This document shows, piece by piece, positions 10,397 to 25,814 of a DNA stretch of 64,000 nucleotides. Below the pieces are notes generated by a model. That model was not told the origin of the DNA. It was given only the letters and a program-made list of their open reading frames with translations, and did no database searches. The position numbers and the translations under genes are program-made. The stretch is from Streptomyces sp. B21-105 (GTDB taxonomy: Bacteria > Actinomycetota > Actinomycetes > Streptomycetales > Streptomycetaceae). Location of the stretch: positions 1,922,001-1,986,000 of the forward strand of contig NZ_JARUMJ010000001.1 of assembly GCF_036898465.1 (NCBI RefSeq). Reading direction: 5' to 3'. How positions within the stretch are numbered: the first letter of the stretch is position 1; each line of letters begins with the position of its first letter.

Positions 10397-10432
10397 GAAG
10401 AGGGGGACACCGTTTCCGGTGTCCCCCTCTTC
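10397..10432 (-). terminator. 16-bp perfect hairpin between carB and pyrD
   Basis: GAAGAGGGGGACACCG and its exact complement flank a four-base loop, starting six bases after the carB stop. There is no T-run. It should terminate or stabilise carB transcripts and may reduce read-through into pyrD-pyrF. Confidence 0.7.
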
Positions 10433-10437
10433 AGCTG

Positions 10438-13747
<3,310 letters not shown>

Positions 13748-13755
<8 letters not shown>

Positions 13756-14890
13756 GCTGGCCCTCCATCAGGGATACGAAGCGGTCGAACAGGTAGGCGG
13801 CGTCGTGCGGGCCCGCTGCCGCTTCGGGGTGGTACTGGACGGAGAAGGCCGGCTGGTCGAGCAGTTGCAGCCCCTCCACGACGTCGTCGTTGAGGCAGAC
13901 GTGCGAGACCTCGGCGCGGCCGAACTTCGTCTCGCTGACCTTGTCGAGCGGCGCGTCCACGGCGAAGCCGTGATTGTGCGCGGTGACCTCGACCTTGCCG
14001 GTCGTACGGTCCTGGACCGGCTGGTTGATGCCGCGGTGGCCGTACTTCAGCTTGTAGGTGCCGAAGCCGAGGGCGCGGCCGAGGATCTGGTTGCCGAAGC
14101 AGATGCCGAACAGCGGCGTCCTGCGCTGAAGCACCTCGGTCATCAGCGAGACGGGGCCGTCGGCGGTGGCCGGGTCGCCCGGGCCGTTGGAGAAGAACAC
14201 GCCGTCGGGGTCGACGGCGTACACGTCGTCCACCGAGGCCGTCGCGGGCAGCACGTGCACCTCGATGCCGCGCTCGGCCATGCGGTGCGGGGTCATGCCC
14301 TTGATGCCGAGGTCGATGGCGGCCACGGTGAACCGCTTCTCGCCGACCGCGGGCACCACGTAGGCCTCCTTGGTGGCGACCTCCTCGTACAGGCTCGCGC
14401 CCTTCATGTGCGGCTGGGCCTGCACGCGCGCGAGGAGCTCGGCGTCCGGGGCGATGGCCTCGCCCGAGAAGACTCCGGCCCGCATCGAGCCGCCCTCGCG
14501 CAGGTGGCGGGTGAGGGCCCGGGTGTCGATGCCGCAGATCCCGACGATCCCCTGGGCGACGAGCTCGTCGTCCAGGGAGCGCCTGGCGCGCCAGTTGGAG
14601 GGCACGCGCGCGGGGTCGCGCACGACGTAGCCGGAGACCCAGATGCGGCCGGACTCGTCGTCCTCGTCGTTCCAGCCGGTGTTGCCGATCTGCGGCGCGG
14701 TCGCGACGACGATCTGGCGGTCGTACGAAGGGTCGGTCAGGGTCTCCTGGTAGCCGGTCATGCCGGTGGAGAACACCGCTTCGCCGAAGGTCTCCCCCAC
14801 GGCCCCGTAGGCGCGGCCGCGGAAGATGCGGCCGTCCTCCAGGACGAGTACGGCGGGAGCCTTGGCGGCTCCCCTGGTGGAGGTCGTCAT
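13748..14890 (-). CDS. carA: Carbamoyl-phosphate synthase small (glutaminase) subunit
   Basis: CarA hydrolyses glutamine and channels ammonia to CarB. The 380-residue product has the N-terminal small-subunit domain ([20 protein letters not shown]) and a class-I glutamine amidotransferase domain. The nucleophile Cys is in [14 protein letters not shown], and the His-Glu pair is in [12 protein letters not shown]. The ATG at 14888-14890 overlaps the stop of the upstream PH-like gene as ATGA, with GGAAGG upstream. It overlaps carB by eight bases. Confidence 0.98.
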
Positions 14891-15507
14891 CGTGCGCCTT
14901 CCGTCGTGTCGTTCTTGATCATGGAGTTGACGGCGTCGACCCATGCGGTGTGCTCGGCCGCGTGATCCGAGCGGAAGCCTGAGTCGATCAGCCGGTCGCC
15001 GTGCGCCCAGGTCACCACCAGCAGTCCGCCCTCGGTGAGGACCTTGCCGGCGATGCCCTTGCCGAGCAGGGCCTCGCGCAGCGCGTCGGCCGGGATGAAG
15101 AAGTCGGTCGCGCCGGGGCGCACGACGTCGAGTCCCGCGTCCGTCAGGGTGAGCTCGACCCGGCTGCGGGTGCCGAGGCCGTGCGCCACGATGCGGTCGA
15201 GCCACTGTCCGGCGGTGGTGGAGCCGTGGTAGCGGCCGCTCATGCTCAGTCTCACCGGACCGGGCCCGTCCGGCATTGCGGGCAGCAGCGGCTCGCCGCC
15301 TCCGTCGAGGGTGGTGGTGGAAGACGGGCGGACGGGCAGCTCGGGCAGGTCGCCCTGGAGCGTGCCGCGCCACTTCCAGCCCTCGCGCATCAGCCAGTAC
15401 ACGAGCGCGACGAACAGTCCGAGGCCGACCACCCAGCCGGCCCGGGCGGCCCAGTCGGTCACTTGGGCCGATTCCTTCTCGGCCGCGAGCAGTAGTGCAG
15501 ATGTCAC
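14887..15507 (-). CDS. PH-like domain membrane protein embedded in the pyr operon
   Basis: This 206-residue protein has one transmembrane helix near residues 22-40 ([16 protein letters not shown]) and a soluble C-terminal domain. The segment beginning [19 protein letters not shown] and continuing through [14 protein letters not shown] strands resembles bacterial PH-like (bPH) domains that sit at the membrane. The GTG at 15505-15507 overlaps the pyrC stop (GTGA), and its own stop overlaps carA (ATGA), so it is locked into the operon. It is not a known enzyme of UMP synthesis. I recall the same gene at this place in other Streptomyces. A role in tethering pyrimidine enzymes to the membrane is only a guess. 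Confidence 0.85.
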   Translation of the reverse strand: MTSALLLAAEKESAQVTDWAARAGWVVGLGLFVALVYWLMREGWKWRGTLQGDLPELPVRPSSTTTLDGGGEPLLPAMPDGPGPVRLSMSGRYHGSTTAGQWLDRIVAHGLGTRSRVELTLTDAGLDVVRPGATDFFIPADALREALLGKGIAGKVLTEGGLLVVTWAHGDRLIDSGFRSDHAAEHTAWVDAVNSMIKNDTTEGAR

Positions 15508-16790
15508 GTGAGCTTCCCGTCGACGAGCGTGGCCTTGCCCCGGAGCCACGTGTGCGTGACACGGCCCGGCAGCTCACGACCCTCGTACGGGGTGTTCCGG
15601 CTGCGCGAGGCGAAGCCCGCGGGGTCCACGGACCCACGGTATTCCGTGTCGACGAGCGTGAGGTTGGCGGGCTCACCTGCCGAGACGGGGCGCCCGTGCC
15701 CCGTGGCCCGCCCGATCAGGGCGGGCTTGAACGACATCCGGCTCGCGACCCCGGCCCAGTCCAGCAGGCCCGTCTCCACCATCGTCTCCTGGACCACCGA
15801 CAGCGCGGTCTCCAGGCCGACCATGCCCATGGCGGCGGCGGCCCACTCGCAGTCCTTGTCCTCGTGCGGGTGCGGGGCGTGATCGGTGGCGACGATGTCG
15901 ATGGTGCCGTCGGCGAGCGCCTCGCGCAGGGCGTGCACGTCCCGCTCGGTGCGCAGCGGCGGGTTGACCTTGTAGACCGGGTTGTAGCTGCGCACCAGCT
16001 CGTCGGTGAGCAGCAGGTGGTGCGGGGTGACCTCGGCGGTGACGTCGATGCCGCGGGACTTGGCCCAGCGGACGATCTCGACCGACCCGGCGGTGGAGAG
16101 GTGGCAGATGTGGACCCGGGAGCCGACGTGCTCGGCGAGCAGGACGTCCCGGGCGATGATCGACTCCTCGGCCACCGCGGGCCAGCCCCCGAGCCCCAGC
16201 TCGGCGGAGACGACGCCCTCGTTCATCTGGGCGCCCTCGGTCAGCCGCGGCTCCTGCGCGTGCTGGGCGACGACCCCGCCGAAGGCCTTCACGTACTCCA
16301 GGGCCCGGCGCATGATCACCGCGTCGTCGACGCACTTGCCGTCGTCGGAGAAGACGGTGACGCCGGCGGCGGACTCGTGCATGGCGCCGAGCTCGGCGAG
16401 CTTCCTGCCCTCCAGGCCTACGGTGACGGCGCCGATGGGCTGCACGTCGCAGTAGCCGTGCTCCTGCCCGAGCCGGTAGACCTGCTCGACGACGCCGGCG
16501 GTGTCGGCGACCGGGAAGGTGTTGGCCATGGCGAAGACGGCCGTGTAGCCGCCGGAAGCGGCCGCGCGGGTACCCGTCAGCACCGTCTCGGAGTCCTCAC
16601 GGCCCGGCTCGCGCAGATGGGTGTGCAGGTCGACCAGGCCCGGCAGCAGCACCTTGCCCGCGGCCTCCACGACCTCGGCGCCCTCGGCGGACAGCCCCGC
16701 GCCCATGGCCTCGATGACCGCGCCGTCGATCAGGACGTCCTGCGGCTCGCCGCCGAGCACCTTCGCACCACGGATCAGGATCTTGCTCAT
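15504..16790 (-). CDS. pyrC: Dihydroorotase
   Basis: The zinc enzyme cyclises carbamoyl aspartate to dihydroorotate. The 428-residue size and amidohydrolase motifs place it in the longer class-I type. Metal ligands are visible in [12 protein letters not shown], in HAQE, in [10 protein letters not shown] and in the catalytic Asp of VATDHAPH. The ATG at 16788-16790 lies four bases after the pyrB stop, with GAGGAG inside the end of pyrB. It overlaps the next gene by four bases. Confidence 0.97.
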   Translation of the reverse strand: MSKILIRGAKVLGGEPQDVLIDGAVIEAMGAGLSAEGAEVVEAAGKVLLPGLVDLHTHLREPGREDSETVLTGTRAAASGGYTAVFAMANTFPVADTAGVVEQVYRLGQEHGYCDVQPIGAVTVGLEGRKLAELGAMHESAAGVTVFSDDGKCVDDAVIMRRALEYVKAFGGVVAQHAQEPRLTEGAQMNEGVVSAELGLGGWPAVAEESIIARDVLLAEHVGSRVHICHLSTAGSVEIVRWAKSRGIDVTAEVTPHHLLLTDELVRSYNPVYKVNPPLRTERDVHALREALADGTIDIVATDHAPHPHEDKDCEWAAAAMGMVGLETALSVVQETMVETGLLDWAGVASRMSFKPALIGRATGHGRPVSAGEPANLTLVDTEYRGSVDPAGFASRSRNTPYEGRELPGRVTHTWLRGKATLVDGKLT

Positions 16791-16794
16791 GTGC

Positions 16795-17775
16795 TTACTT
16801 CTCCTCGGTGGTACGGGCGTGGCTGACGGCGGGTTCGTTGCCGCCCAGGAGCAGGTAGAGGACGGCCATCCGGATGGACACGCCGTTGGCGACCTGTTCG
16901 ACGACGGTGCAGCGCTCGGAGTCGGCGACCTCGGCGGTGATCTCCATGCCGCGGACCATCGGGCCGGGGTGCATCACGATGGCGTGCTCGGGCATCCGCG
17001 CCATCCGGTCGCCGTCGAGGCCGTAGCGCCGCGAGTACTCGCGCTCCGTCGGGAAGAACGCGGCGTTCATCCGCTCGCGCTGCACGCGCAGCATCATCAC
17101 CGCGTCGGACTTGGGAAGGGTGCTGTCGAGGTCGTACGACACCTCGCAGGGCCAGGTCTCGATGCCGACCGGCACCAGGGTGGGCGGGGCGACGAGGGTG
17201 ACCTCGGCGCCGAGCGTGTGCAGCAGGTCGACGTTGGAGCGGGCGACCCGGCTGTGCAGCACGTCGCCCACGATCGTGATGCGCCTGCCGGAGAGGTCCT
17301 GGCCGATCCCGGCGTCCCGGCCGACCAGCCGGCGGCGCATGGTGAAGGCGTCCAGCAGGGCCTGGGTCGGGTGCTGGTGGGTGCCGTCGCCGGCGTTGAC
17401 GACGACCGCGTCGATCCAGCCGGACGTGGCCAGACGGTAGGGCGCCCCCGAGGCGCCGTGCCGGATGACGACCGCGTCGACGCCCATGGCCTCCAGAGTC
17501 TGCGCGGTGTCCTTCAGGGACTCGCCCTTGGAGACGCTCGACCCCTTGGCGGAGAAGTTGATGACGTCCGCGGAGAGGCGCTTCTCGGCTGCCTCGAAGG
17601 AGATACGCGTGCGCGTGGAGTCCTCGAAGAAGAGGTTGACGATGGTGCGGCCGCGCAGGGTCGGCAGTTTCTTGATGGGCCGGTCGGCGACCCGGGCCAT
17701 CTCCTCGGCGGTGTCGAGGATCAGGACGGCGTCGTCGCGGGTGAGGTCGGCGGCCGAGATGAGATGACGCTGCAT
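16795..17775 (-). CDS. pyrB: Aspartate carbamoyltransferase catalytic subunit
   Basis: The enzyme joins carbamoyl phosphate and aspartate. The 326-residue product has the carbamoyl-phosphate signature FFEDSTRTR, the lysine loop [21 protein letters not shown] and HPGPMVRG. No pyrI regulatory subunit is present, as expected outside enteric bacteria. The ATG has GGAG nine bases upstream. It is separated from pyrR by 89 bases, in which I see no clear terminator. Confidence 0.97.
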   Translation of the reverse strand: MQRHLISAADLTRDDAVLILDTAEEMARVADRPIKKLPTLRGRTIVNLFFEDSTRTRISFEAAEKRLSADVINFSAKGSSVSKGESLKDTAQTLEAMGVDAVVIRHGASGAPYRLATSGWIDAVVVNAGDGTHQHPTQALLDAFTMRRRLVGRDAGIGQDLSGRRITIVGDVLHSRVARSNVDLLHTLGAEVTLVAPPTLVPVGIETWPCEVSYDLDSTLPKSDAVMMLRVQRERMNAAFFPTEREYSRRYGLDGDRMARMPEHAIVMHPGPMVRGMEITAEVADSERCTVVEQVANGVSIRMAVLYLLLGGNEPAVSHARTTEEK

Positions 17776-17864
17776 CTGTCAGGCTCCGTAAGGCAGTTCA
17801 GACATGGGAGGTCACGGGCGTACAGGGGCACGGCTGCGCGGCGACGGGGCCGCACGCGCGCGTG

Positions 17865-18487
<623 letters not shown>

Positions 18488-18603
18488 TTAAAGGACGTCG
18501 GATTTGCGCCATCCACGGTACCAGGCCCGCAGGGCGCCCCTGATCACCCCCTTGGCCCAATCGGCCATCGATACCACGGAAGCGTCGGTGTGGACCATTC
18601 GGC

Positions 18604-18633
18604 TTGACGCAGAAGAATCACGCTGCGTAACCT
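18604..18633 (+). promoter_or_regulatory. bldD promoter
   Basis: TTGACG (18604-18609) and TAACCT (18628-18633) are separated by 18 bases and fit the consensus of the vegetative sigma factor. The -10 lies 57 bases before the bldD ATG. Confidence 0.7.
18618..18630 (+). promoter_or_regulatory. BldD box in the bldD promoter (autoregulation)
   Basis: TCACGCTGCGTAA matches the published BldD consensus TNACNC(A/T)GNGTNA at every fixed position. It covers the spacer and start of the -10 element. A second dyad, TCACAGTGA at 18633-18641, lies next to it. BldD is known to repress its own gene in Streptomyces coelicolor. Confidence 0.75.
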
Positions 18634-18689
18634 CACAGTGAGTTACCAGCACGCGGTTCGCGCCGCGTCGACCCATTGCCGGGAGCTAT

Positions 18690-19190
18690 ATGTCCAGCGA
18701 ATACGCCAAGCAGCTCGGGGCCAAGCTCCGGGCCATCCGCACCCAGCAGGGCCTTTCCCTCCACGGTGTCGAGGAGAAGTCCCAGGGACGCTGGAAGGCG
18801 GTCGTGGTCGGTTCGTACGAGCGCGGCGACCGTGCCGTGACCGTGCAGCGTCTCGCCGAGCTGGCGGATTTCTACGGCGTTCCCGTGCAGGAACTGCTGC
18901 CGGGCACCACGCCGGGCGGGGCGGCCGAGCCCCCGCCGAAGCTGGTCCTGGACCTGGAGCGGCTGGCCCACGTGCCGGTCGAGAAGGCCGGCCCGCTGCA
19001 GCGGTACGCCGCCACGATCCAGTCCCAGCGCGGCGACTACAACGGCAAGGTGCTGTCGATCCGCCAGGACGACCTGCGCACCCTCGCCGTCATCTACGAC
19101 CAGTCGCCCTCGGTCCTGACCGAGCAGCTGATCAACTGGGGTGTGCTGGACGCGGACGCGAGGCGCGCGGTCGCCCACGAGGAGGCCTGA
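18690..19190 (+). CDS. bldD: BldD, c-di-GMP-responsive master regulator of development
   Basis: BldD represses sporulation genes during vegetative growth when dimerised by tetrameric cyclic di-GMP. The 166-residue product has an N-terminal XRE-type helix-turn-helix (residues about 7-70, LGAKLRAIRTQQGLSL and VGSYERGDRAV). The C-terminal effector domain carries the signature RxD-x8-RxxD as R114, D116, R125 and D128, so the ligand site is intact. GGGAG precedes the ATG at 18690. The promoter carries a matching BldD box, and two terminator hairpins follow. It is divergent from pyrR. Confidence 0.98.
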   Translation: MSSEYAKQLGAKLRAIRTQQGLSLHGVEEKSQGRWKAVVVGSYERGDRAVTVQRLAELADFYGVPVQELLPGTTPGGAAEPPPKLVLDLERLAHVPVEKAGPLQRYAATIQSQRGDYNGKVLSIRQDDLRTLAVIYDQSPSVLTEQLINWGVLDADARRAVAHEEA

Positions 19191-19228
19191 GGCCCCCGCG
19201 GCCCCGCCGAGCTCTGCAGAAACGTGCC

Positions 19229-19270
19229 GCCGGGGGTGGCCGGAACCCGTTGGTTCCGGCCACCCCCGGC
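19229..19270. terminator. First hairpin after bldD (19-bp stem)
   Basis: A perfect 19-bp inverted repeat starts 38 bases after the bldD stop, with a four-base CGTT loop and TTT after the stem. It lies between convergent bldD and nusB. Confidence 0.8.
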
Positions 19271-19280
19271 TTTCGGTACA

Positions 19281-19322
19281 ACGCCGGAAGGCCCACAGCC
19301 TGCGCTGTGGGCCTTCCGGCGT
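19281..19322. terminator. Second hairpin between bldD and nusB (19-bp stem)
   Basis: Another perfect 19-bp inverted repeat (ACGCCGGAAGGCCCACAGC, loop CTGC, complement) lies ten bases from the first. Together they can stop transcription from both sides. Confidence 0.8.
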
Positions 19323-19428
19323 GTCCGCGCCCCGGAGGGGGGCGCGGAAGGCTGCGCGACGAGCCACAGGCGAACCACAGGCCCGTGGGGCCCGCGGGGC
19401 CCGCGGTTCGCCGGCTCTCCCCGCGGAC

Positions 19429-19863
19429 CTACTCGCCGGTCCGGCGCAGCGACGGCTTGAGCTCCTTCAGTCTGCCGAGCAGACCGTTGACGAACGAGGG
19501 CGACTCGTCCGTGGAGAACTCCTTCGCCAGCTGCACCATCTCGTCGAGGACGACCGCGTCCGGGGTCTCGTCGGCCCAGATGAGCTCGTACGCGCCGAGC
19601 CGCAGGAGATTGCGGTCGACGACCGGCATCCGGTCGAGCGTCCACCCGACCGCGTACTGGGCGATCAGCTCGTCGATGCGCCGCGCGTGCTGCGCATAGC
19701 CCTCGACCAGCTGCATGGTGTACTCGCTGACCGGCGGCTGCCGGGTGTCGGCCCGGGAGAGCCGGATCCAGTCCGCGAGGACCGTCAGGACGTCGACTCC
19801 GCGCTGGTCGCCCTCGAAGAGGATCTGGAAGGCACGCTTGCGGGCCGTGTTGCGGGCAGCCAC
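19429..19863 (-). CDS. nusB: Transcription antitermination protein NusB
   Basis: NusB with NusE (ribosomal protein S10) binds boxA RNA during rRNA transcription. The 144-residue all-helical product has the N-terminal RNA-binding pattern ARKRAFQILFEGDQRG and the C-terminal ELIWADETPDAVVLDEMVQL followed by SFVNGLLGRL. The GTG at 19861-19863 lies two bases after the efp stop, so it is co-transcribed with efp. It is the last gene before the double hairpin. Confidence 0.96.
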   Translation of the reverse strand: MAARNTARKRAFQILFEGDQRGVDVLTVLADWIRLSRADTRQPPVSEYTMQLVEGYAQHARRIDELIAQYAVGWTLDRMPVVDRNLLRLGAYELIWADETPDAVVLDEMVQLAKEFSTDESPSFVNGLLGRLKELKPSLRRTGE

Positions 19864-19865
19864 GG

Positions 19866-20432
19866 TTAGCTGTTCACCCGGCCGAGGTAGTCGCTGGTGC
19901 GGGTGTCGACCTTGATCTTCTCACCGGTGGTGATGAAGAGCGGGACCTGGATCTGGTGACCGGTCTCCAGGGTGGCGGGCTTGGTGCCGCCGGTGGAGCG
20001 GTCGCCCTGCAGGCCCGGCTCGGTCTCCTGCACCACGAGCTCGACGGCGGCCGGCAGCTCCACGAAGAGCACCTCGCCCTCGTGCTGCGCGACGGTGGCC
20101 GTGAAGCCCTCGATCAGGAAGTTGGCCGCGTCACCGACGGCCTTGCGGTCGACCATGAGCTGGTCGTAGGTCTCCATGTCCATGAAGACGAAGTACTCGC
20201 CGTCCATGTACGAGAACTGCATGTCGCGCTTGTCGACAGTGGCGGTCTCGACCTTGACGCCGGCGTTGAACGTCTTGTCGACGACCTTGCCGGAAAGCAC
20301 GTTCTTGAGCTTGGTGCGCACGAAAGCGGGGCCCTTGCCGGGCTTGACGTGCTGGAACTCGACGACGGACCAGAGCTGCCCGCCTTCCAGCTTGAGCACC
20401 AGGCCGTTCTTGAGGTCGTTCGTGGAAGCCAC
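19866..20432 (-). CDS. efp: Translation elongation factor P
   Basis: EF-P rescues ribosomes stalled on polyproline stretches. The 188-residue product has the three-domain EF-P layout. It starts [17 protein letters not shown], carries the domain-I tip loop [12 protein letters not shown] with the lysine that contacts the P-site tRNA, and ends with the signature [13 protein letters not shown] see no EpmA-type modification gene in the window. I chose GTG 20430-20432, giving the usual family length, with AGGAG about eleven bases upstream. The window has several proline-rich proteins that would need EF-P. Confidence 0.97.
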   Translation of the reverse strand: MASTNDLKNGLVLKLEGGQLWSVVEFQHVKPGKGPAFVRTKLKNVLSGKVVDKTFNAGVKVETATVDKRDMQFSYMDGEYFVFMDMETYDQLMVDRKAVGDAANFLIEGFTATVAQHEGEVLFVELPAAVELVVQETEPGLQGDRSTGGTKPATLETGHQIQVPLFITTGEKIKVDTRTSDYLGRVNS

Positions 20433-20478
20433 GGTTGCGGAATCTCCTGGACTGACGACGACCCCGGGGCACGCACTC

Positions 20479-21585
20479 CTACAGCGCGAGCAGCTCCTTG
20501 GTCGTGATGGTGAGTAGCTCGGGTCCGCCGTCCGCCTCGGGGCGCACGACGAGCGTGTCATCGATCCGGACGCCGCCCCGGCCCGGGAGGTGTACCCCGG
20601 GTTCGACGGTGACCGGCACGCAAGCGTCCAGTTTACCCATGGCCGCGGGGCTCAACTGCGGGTCCTCTTCGATTTCCAGTCCGACCCCGTGCCCGGTGAG
20701 CGCCGGAAGGCCTTCGGCGTACCCCGCGGAGTCCAGGATCTGGCGGGCCGCCCGGTCCACGTCCCGGCAGGCCACACCCGGTGCCAGGGACTCGCGTCCG
20801 GCCCGTTGAGCGGCGAAGACGAGGTCGTACAGCGCGATCTGCCAGTCGGCGGGAGATGTGCCGATCACGAAGGTGCGGCCGATCTCGCAACGGTAGCCGC
20901 GGTAGGCCGCGCCCAGGCAGACGGAGAGGAAGTCGCCCTCCTCGACGCGCCGGTCGGTGGGCCGGTGGCCGCGGCGCCCGGAGTTCGGGCCGGTGGCGAC
21001 GGAGGTGGTGAAGGCCGGGCCGTCGGCGCCGTGGTCGACGAGGCGCCGTTCCAGTTCGAGGGCGAGGTGTCGCTCGGTGCGTCCGACCAGGATCGACTCC
21101 AGCAGCTCCCCCAGCGCTTGGTCGGCGATCTCGGCGCCGATCCGCAGACAGGAGATCTCCTCCTCGTCCTTCACCACTCTGAGCTGTTCGACCGCGCAGC
21201 CCAGGTCGGCCAGGCGCAGCCGGGGTGCCACGGACCGCAGTTCGCGGTGGCGGACCATCGTCAGGTGATGTTCCTCGATCGCCAGCGAGTCGCCGCCCTG
21301 GGCGGTGAGCAGGTCGGCGGCGGCGACCGCCGGATCGCCGCCGGCGTGGGGCAGGCAGTGGACGCGCAGTGCGTCGTCCGGCCGGCCCTCGCCCGGGCGG
21401 TCCTCGGGCGGTCCGGGGCAGACGAGGAGGTCCTCGAGGCGGCCCAGCAGCAGGACGGCGCCCTGCGGGGCGGCGCCCGCGAGATACCTCACGTTGGCCG
21501 GGCGGGAGACGAGCGCAGCCGCGCTTCCGGCCGCGTTGCAGCGCTCGCGCAGGCGGGTTCGGCGGGACGCGTAGACCTCTGACAT
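20479..21585 (-). CDS. M24-family (aminopeptidase P/prolidase-like) protein with altered metal ligands
   Basis: The 368-residue product has the two-domain creatinase/prolidase layout with a C-terminal pita-bread fold. M24 enzymes bind two metals through Asp, Asp, His, Glu and Glu. Here the first Asp position is Cys223 ([10 protein letters not shown]), the second is Glu234 (GYRCEIGRT), His299 ([12 protein letters not shown]) and Glu328 ([11 protein letters not shown]) are kept, and the last Glu is Asp342 (GGVRIDDT). It may therefore use different metals, work poorly, or be a non-catalytic binding protein. It lies 46 bases upstream of efp, a pairing common in bacteria. The ATG at 21583-21585 has only a weak ribosome site. 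Confidence 0.85.
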   Translation of the reverse strand: MSEVYASRRTRLRERCNAAGSAAALVSRPANVRYLAGAAPQGAVLLLGRLEDLLVCPGPPEDRPGEGRPDDALRVHCLPHAGGDPAVAAADLLTAQGGDSLAIEEHHLTMVRHRELRSVAPRLRLADLGCAVEQLRVVKDEEEISCLRIGAEIADQALGELLESILVGRTERHLALELERRLVDHGADGPAFTTSVATGPNSGRRGHRPTDRRVEEGDFLSVCLGAAYRGYRCEIGRTFVIGTSPADWQIALYDLVFAAQRAGRESLAPGVACRDVDRAARQILDSAGYAEGLPALTGHGVGLEIEEDPQLSPAAMGKLDACVPVTVEPGVHLPGRGGVRIDDTLVVRPEADGGPELLTITTKELLAL

Positions 21586-21675
21586 GAGTCGAGCCTAGGA
21601 GCGTCGGCCGGATCGCGCCGGTTGGAGAGGCGTTCGGGGGACGGGACGCCCCTCAGCGGTGTTCGGCCCGGTCCG

Positions 21676-22557
21676 CTACCAGGTCGGGGGGCTGGCGATC
21701 GCCCGCGCCAGGACGTCGTCCAGGACCCGCGCCGTGGTGGGGACGTCCAGCTGGGAGTTGTCGATGATCGGGAGGCCGGAGCCGTACCAGCCGGCCATGC
21801 GGCCGTGGATGCGGGCCACCTCCTCGTCGCTGAGGCGGCGGTTGCCGGAACGCTCGGCGTTGCGCTCCAGAACGACTTCCAGTCCGGGCAGCAGGACGAC
21901 GGGCAGCAGGCCCGGGCCCACATGCCGTTTCCAGCCGCCGAGGCCGACGGCCGGCCGGTCGGGGAAGATCGCGTCGTCCAGGATGCACGAGATGCCGTTG
22001 GCCAGGAAGTTGCGGGCGGCGAAGCCGCAGGTGCGGCGGGCCAGGCGGTACTGGGCCTCGGAGTGGTCGTTCCACCCGGACTGCGGGTCGGCGAAACCCG
22101 AGCGGACCCATTCCCGCACGTCGTCGAGGCTGACGTGGGCGGTCGGCACCCGGCGGTGACCGGCCCAGAACTTGGCGACGCTGGTCTTGCCGGCGCCGGC
22201 CGGGCCGATCAGCAGCACCGCGAGGGTGGTCGCCGCCGGGTCGGGGACGATCGGGGCGGGCGGCGCGCTGGGCACGGGGAACGGGCCGCCCGGGGGGAGC
22301 GGCACATGCCCGGTGACGTCGGGGCCCGGCGGGGCCGGTGCGTGTTGCGGGGCGGGCGGGTGCGGCACGGGCGGCACCGGCGGCTGTGGGGCCGGCGGGA
22401 CCGGGCCCGAGGGGGCTCCGAGGTGACCCGGCTGCGGCAGGGGGGTGCTGCCGGGCTGGTGCGGGCCCGGGTGATGTGCGGCCGGCGACCAGCCGACGGC
22501 CGGACCGTGCCCCGGCTGGTGGGGCGGCGGCAGCGGAGAACCCACTGCGTGCTGCAT
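21676..22557 (-). CDS. P-loop phosphotransferase-like protein with Pro/His/Gly-rich tail
   Basis: The 293-residue protein starts with about 105 residues rich in Pro, Gly, His and Ala, probably disordered. A compact nucleotide-binding domain follows. Walker A is GPAGAGKT at 118-125, LDDVREW at 144-150 may hold an acidic catalytic residue, and an arginine-rich stretch ERNAERSGNRRLSDEEV resembles a lid. The pattern resembles zeta-toxin, polynucleotide-kinase or antibiotic-phosphotransferase folds (AAA_33). Its substrate is unknown. It lies between the M24 gene and aroB, 90 and 195 bases away, so it is not tightly coupled. The ATG at 22555-22557 is the most likely start. Confidence 0.8.
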   Translation of the reverse strand: MQHAVGSPLPPPHQPGHGPAVGWSPAAHHPGPHQPGSTPLPQPGHLGAPSGPVPPAPQPPVPPVPHPPAPQHAPAPPGPDVTGHVPLPPGGPFPVPSAPPAPIVPDPAATTLAVLLIGPAGAGKTSVAKFWAGHRRVPTAHVSLDDVREWVRSGFADPQSGWNDHSEAQYRLARRTCGFAARNFLANGISCILDDAIFPDRPAVGLGGWKRHVGPGLLPVVLLPGLEVVLERNAERSGNRRLSDEEVARIHGRMAGWYGSGLPIIDNSQLDVPTTARVLDDVLARAIASPPTW

Positions 22558-22752
22558 CCGGTGCCACTCCGTCTCGTACAGGCAATGGGCGCTGGCTGTG
22601 GGGGCTCGTCGGCCCCCTCTTCGCTACTGAACGGTACCGCCCTCGACCGTCGATCGGTGAACGGCCGGGGGCGGTCCGAAGTGCCCGGTGCGGAAAGCGA
22701 ATCGGGCGGGAGAGACCGGTACGGGGAACGCGCCGTCGCGTCGTCCGTGGTC

Positions 22753-25540
<2,788 letters not shown>

Positions 25541-25720
25541 CGATGCTCCTCAGTGCTCGCGCCCGGTACTGCTCTGCGCACGCGCGTACGTCGCGTACGT
25601 CGTCGGCGTGACCGGGTGCGCGGCCCTGGCCCGCCGTCTTCGATCCTCCCACGTCCGGGAGCCGGACCCGGCCGTCGGTCCACCAACCGGACGGGACGGT
25701 GTCGCGGCGGCCCCAAGTGT

Positions 25721-25743
25721 TCGGAGCGCTCCGATCGCTCCGA
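25721..25743 (-). repeat. Inverted repeat in the aroE-aroC gap
   Basis: TCGGAGCG and CGCTCCGA (8 bp, seven-base loop) enclose a second, nested palindrome GGAGCGCTCC at 25723-25732. It lies 72 bases after the aroE stop and 181 bases before the aroC start. It may be a terminator or an operator; there is no T-run. Confidence 0.5.
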
Positions 25744-25814
25744 GCCGGACACGGGACGGCATGGACACCCGGCTCGCCGGGTCCCTGCGGTCCGGGCCCG
25801 TGACGCTCCCGCTG

